Origin: Actinomadura formosensis NBRC 14204 | Lineage (GTDB): Bacteria > Actinomycetota > Actinomycetes > Streptosporangiales > Streptosporangiaceae | Assembly (NCBI RefSeq): GCF_001552155.1 | Contig: NZ_BCQQ01000083.1 | Location: forward strand, 1 to 32,559 | Length of the DNA: 32,559 bases | Direction: 5' to 3' | Shown here: piece after piece, positions 30,662 through 32,559 of the stretch | Position numbering within the stretch: the first letter of the stretch is position 1 | Layout of the letters: each line of letters begins with the position of its first letter | The notes under the pieces: generated by a model | Databases searched by the model: none | Seen by the model: the letters and a program-made list of their open reading frames with translations, nothing else | Told to the model about the DNA's origin: nothing | Translations under genes and position numbers: made by a program

Positions 30662-30745
30662 GTGAACCGCGCGCCCCAATGGCTGCTTCCCACCGTGCTG
30701 ACCGCGCTCATCCTCGCCGTGGTCGTCGGTGCGCTGCTGAGCTGA
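30662..30745 (+). CDS. 27-residue single-helix membrane micro-protein
   Basis: A GTG at 30662 opens a 27-residue frame (MNRAPQW, then a hydrophobic helix LLPTVLTALILAVVVGALL, ending Ser-stop at 30745). One basic residue before the helix gives an N-in orientation. There is no Shine-Dalgarno, but a promoter is positioned for a leaderless start. The uninterrupted helix of the right length, placed just after a promoter, is the main argument for a real gene; I recognise no family. It is divergent from the amidotransferase and 49 bases upstream of the secreted protein. Confidence 0.45.
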   Translation: MNRAPQWLLPTVLTALILAVVVGALLS

Positions 30746-30794
30746 CCGGCGCGGGTCATATGATCGTGGGGGCGCGGAACGGGGTGGTCAGGTC

Positions 30795-31823
30795 ATGTCA
30801 GCAGTCCGCGTCGTCACCCGTGCCAGTGCCGCGCTCGCCGTCACCGGCGCGTCCGTGACGGTCTTCGCGCCCGCCGCGCCCGCCGCGCCGGCCGCCGCGA
30901 AGGACGGCCGGGTCGCGTTCACGATCAGCGATCCGCGGATCACCGAGTCCAGCGGCCTCGCGGCGAGCAGCCTGCATCAGGGCACCGTCTACACGCACAA
31001 CGACTCCGGCGGCGTCCCGCAGATCTTCGCGCTCGGCCCGGACGGGAGGGTGCAGGCCGTCCTCACGGTCGCCGGCGCGGGCGCCCGCGACTGGGAGGCC
31101 ATCGCGCTCGGCAGGGACGGCCGCGGCCGGCCGGCGATCTTCGTGGCCGACATCGGCGACAACCTCGGCGGCGCCTGGCCGTACGTGACCGTGTACCGGA
31201 TTCCGGAGCCGGCTCGGCTGCGCAGCCAGACGCTGCACGCCACCGCGTTCCGGCTCAAGTACCAGGACGGGCCGCGCAACGCCGAGACCCTCATGATCAA
31301 CCCGCGGACGAACCGGCTCTACCTGGCCAGCAAGATCACCAACCTGGCCGGCGGGAAGATCTACGAGGCGCCCGCGCGGCTGCGCACCGGCGGGTTCAAC
31401 GTCATGCGCAAGGTCGGTGACGCCCCGGCCATCGCGACCGACGGCGCGTTCTCCCCCGACGGCCGCACCTGCGTGATCCGGACGTACTTCGGCGCCCGCC
31501 TGTACTCGGTGCGGCCGGACGGCAGGCCCGGCGAGTCGCTGAAGTCGATCGGCCTGCCCGCCCAGGTGCAGGGCGAGTCGGTGACCTACACGACGGACGG
31601 CGGATCCCTGCTGGTGGGCTCGGAGGGCAGGAAGCAGCCCGTCTACCGGGTGCCGCTGCCGGAGGAGGCGCGGCCGTCCCCGTCCGCCTCGTCGAAGAAC
31701 GCGAGTCCGGCCGGGAACGCCGAGGAGGGGCACCGGGACGCCACCAACACCCGGATGGGCCTGTTCCTCGCGCTGGCCATCGCGGGCGCCGCCGGCTACG
31801 GCCTCGTCCGGAGGCGGCGGTGA
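30795..31823 (+). CDS. Secreted, membrane-anchored protein (probable beta-propeller)
   Basis: The 342-residue protein has a signal peptide (basic VRVVTRAS, hydrophobic ALAVTGASVTVFAPAA, cleavage probably around residues 30-36). A core of about 250 residues carries repeated strand-turn segments (ESSGLAASSLHQGTVYTHND, DWEAIALGRDGRGRPAIFVA, NAETLMINPRTNRLYLASK, SVTYTTDGGSLLVGSEG). These resemble blades of a WD40/YVTN-like propeller. A Ser/Pro-rich linker (about 290-318) precedes a C-terminal helix MGLFLALAIAGAAGYGLV and RRRR. Export by Sec with a C-terminal anchor in the membrane is inferred. ATG 30795 is preceded by a weak AGG. Function unknown. Confidence 0.8.
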   Translation: MSAVRVVTRASAALAVTGASVTVFAPAAPAAPAAAKDGRVAFTISDPRITESSGLAASSLHQGTVYTHNDSGGVPQIFALGPDGRVQAVLTVAGAGARDWEAIALGRDGRGRPAIFVADIGDNLGGAWPYVTVYRIPEPARLRSQTLHATAFRLKYQDGPRNAETLMINPRTNRLYLASKITNLAGGKIYEAPARLRTGGFNVMRKVGDAPAIATDGAFSPDGRTCVIRTYFGARLYSVRPDGRPGESLKSIGLPAQVQGESVTYTTDGGSLLVGSEGRKQPVYRVPLPEEARPSPSASSKNASPAGNAEEGHRDATNTRMGLFLALAIAGAAGYGLVRRRR

Positions 31824-31941
31824 CCACAGTGACGGAAATCGACCCGTGAACTGACCCCCACGCTGGAAAAGGCTTTCGGAGAACGACCGGATCGCGAAAG
31901 GAGGCGACGGTCCCGCGCGGACCCGTGTGAGGATGCGGACT

Positions 31942-32559
31942 GTGGAGCATGAGCTGGTGGGCCTCGCGGGTTCCGGCGGCCGGTGGCGGCCCGTCGCCGC
32001 CGGCCCGTTCACCGTCCTCGCGGTGGCGCTGGCGCTGCTGCCGATCCGCCCGGTGTGGCTGTGGGCCGCGCTGATCGGCGCCGTCGCCGCGATCCCGTGG
32101 TTGCTGGGCGCGGTCCCGGACGCGCGCCGCCGCCGTCCCCGGCCGTACTGGCGGCTGTCGGCGGCGGGGCTGGAGCGGGTCGGCCGGGGCGGGCTCGTCA
32201 TGGTGTCGTACGAGCGGTCCCGGATCGACGGCCTGGCCATCACCACCGGCGACGGCGTGCTGACCGTCTTCCACCGGTTCGGGCGGACGGCCGTGGGCGG
32301 CCTGACCGCGATGGGCCTGGAGCCGCTGGCGGTGTTCGTGACGGCCCGGCGGCTCGGCATCCCGATGCACATCCTGGACGGCGAGGCGACCGACCTGCTC
32401 GATCCGGCGCTGGACGAGGCATTGCGCGTCTCCGGGCTGGAGGACGACGTCCCGGGCGGCGGCCCGCTCCCCCGCGACCACGCCGCCGAGAAGCGGCTCC
32501 TCGACCAGGAGGCGGCGCTGCTGGCGGCGGCGCACGAGCCGCCCGCCGAGCCGCCCGCC
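31942..32559 (+). CDS. Membrane protein of unknown function, 3' end cut off by window edge
   Basis: The frame runs open to the window edge, giving about 206 residues. Two adjacent hydrophobic segments (PFTVLAVALALLPI and WLWAALIGAVAAIPWLLGAV) are followed by an Arg-rich turn and a soluble part with PYWRLSAAGLERVGRGG, YERSRIDGLAITTGDGVLTV and AVFVTARRLGIPMHILDGE. The layout resembles PH-like membrane proteins of actinomycetes, but I cannot name the family. I chose GTG 31942 because GAGG lies 9 bases upstream; an in-frame ATG at 31933 abuts that GAGG. A strong AAAGGAGG at 31897-31904 has no start codon at a workable distance. Confidence 0.65.
   Translation, partial: MEHELVGLAGSGGRWRPVAAGPFTVLAVALALLPIRPVWLWAALIGAVAAIPWLLGAVPDARRRRPRPYWRLSAAGLERVGRGGLVMVSYERSRIDGLAITTGDGVLTVFHRFGRTAVGGLTAMGLEPLAVFVTARRLGIPMHILDGEATDLLDPALDEALRVSGLEDDVPGGGPLPRDHAAEKRLLDQEAALLAAAHEPPAEPPA

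Noticed and set aside
1..32559. Mobile elements, phage genes, toxin-antitoxin or defence cassettes, tRNA or rRNA genes
   Set aside because: No transposase, integrase, nuclease or toxin motif and no tRNA-like cloverleaf or T-loop sequence was seen. Gene content is consistent with stable core chromosome.

Overview
The window is GC-rich (roughly 70% or more by eye), with GTG starts, 1-8 base gene overlaps, several probable leaderless starts, and regulator families typical of filamentous actinomycetes: YtrA-type GntR, IclR, MalT-like LuxR, DtxR, and a PAS-GAF-PP2C-HATPase stress regulator. It looks like core chromosome of a soil actinomycete, plausibly Thermomonosporaceae/Streptosporangiales (Actinomadura-like). 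That placement is an inference from gene content and style, not a search. I see no transposase, integrase, phage gene, tRNA, rRNA or CRISPR array, and no gene-free stretch above about 260 bases.

Layout. 1-1400 (minus): 5' part of a luciferase-like flavin oxidoreductase and a histone H1-like Lys/Ala/Ser-rich protein. 1483-4692 (minus): a tight operon of deoC, a full aldehyde dehydrogenase and a half-length, catalytically dead aldehyde dehydrogenase homologue, probably for deoxyribose-phosphate catabolism. 4890-7191 (plus): YtrA-type GntR repressor, ABC ATPase and permease in an overlapping operon with a recognisable promoter/operator. 7220-10043: IclR regulator divergent from a long VLCAD-type acyl-CoA dehydrogenase, with a perfect palindrome between them. 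10237-13970: class I methyltransferase converging on a very large LuxR-family ATPase regulator, with a bidirectional hairpin between them. 14229-15768 (minus): polytopic membrane protein with an in-membrane His/acid motif, and a divergent NUDIX-like protein. 15864-17873 (minus): thiolase and enoyl-CoA hydratase-like protein. 18058-19694: small hypothetical proteins and an unusual methyltransferase. 19691-23013 (minus): the multidomain phosphatase/kinase regulator with a coupled zinc alcohol dehydrogenase. 23203-26729: DtxR/IdeR-type iron regulator, a UdgX-type uracil-DNA glycosylase, an EntS-like MFS exporter and pyridoxamine-phosphate oxidase. 26840-29613 (plus): citrate synthase 2, a small membrane protein and serC. 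29663-32559: a stand-alone class II glutamine amidotransferase, a 27-residue membrane micro-protein with its own leaderless promoter, a secreted membrane-anchored protein, and a membrane protein cut by the window end.

Themes are acyl-CoA/aldehyde catabolism (deoC-ALDH, FadE, thiolase, ECH-like, ADH), central metabolism (citrate synthase, PdxH, SerC) and regulation. No large undescribed system is visible. The best leads are the dead half-ALDH fixed in an operon with the live enzyme, the UdgX gene beside an iron regulator, the large insert in the kinase-like domain of the PP2C protein, the membrane protein with an intramembrane His/Asp/Glu motif, and the leaderless micro-ORF.
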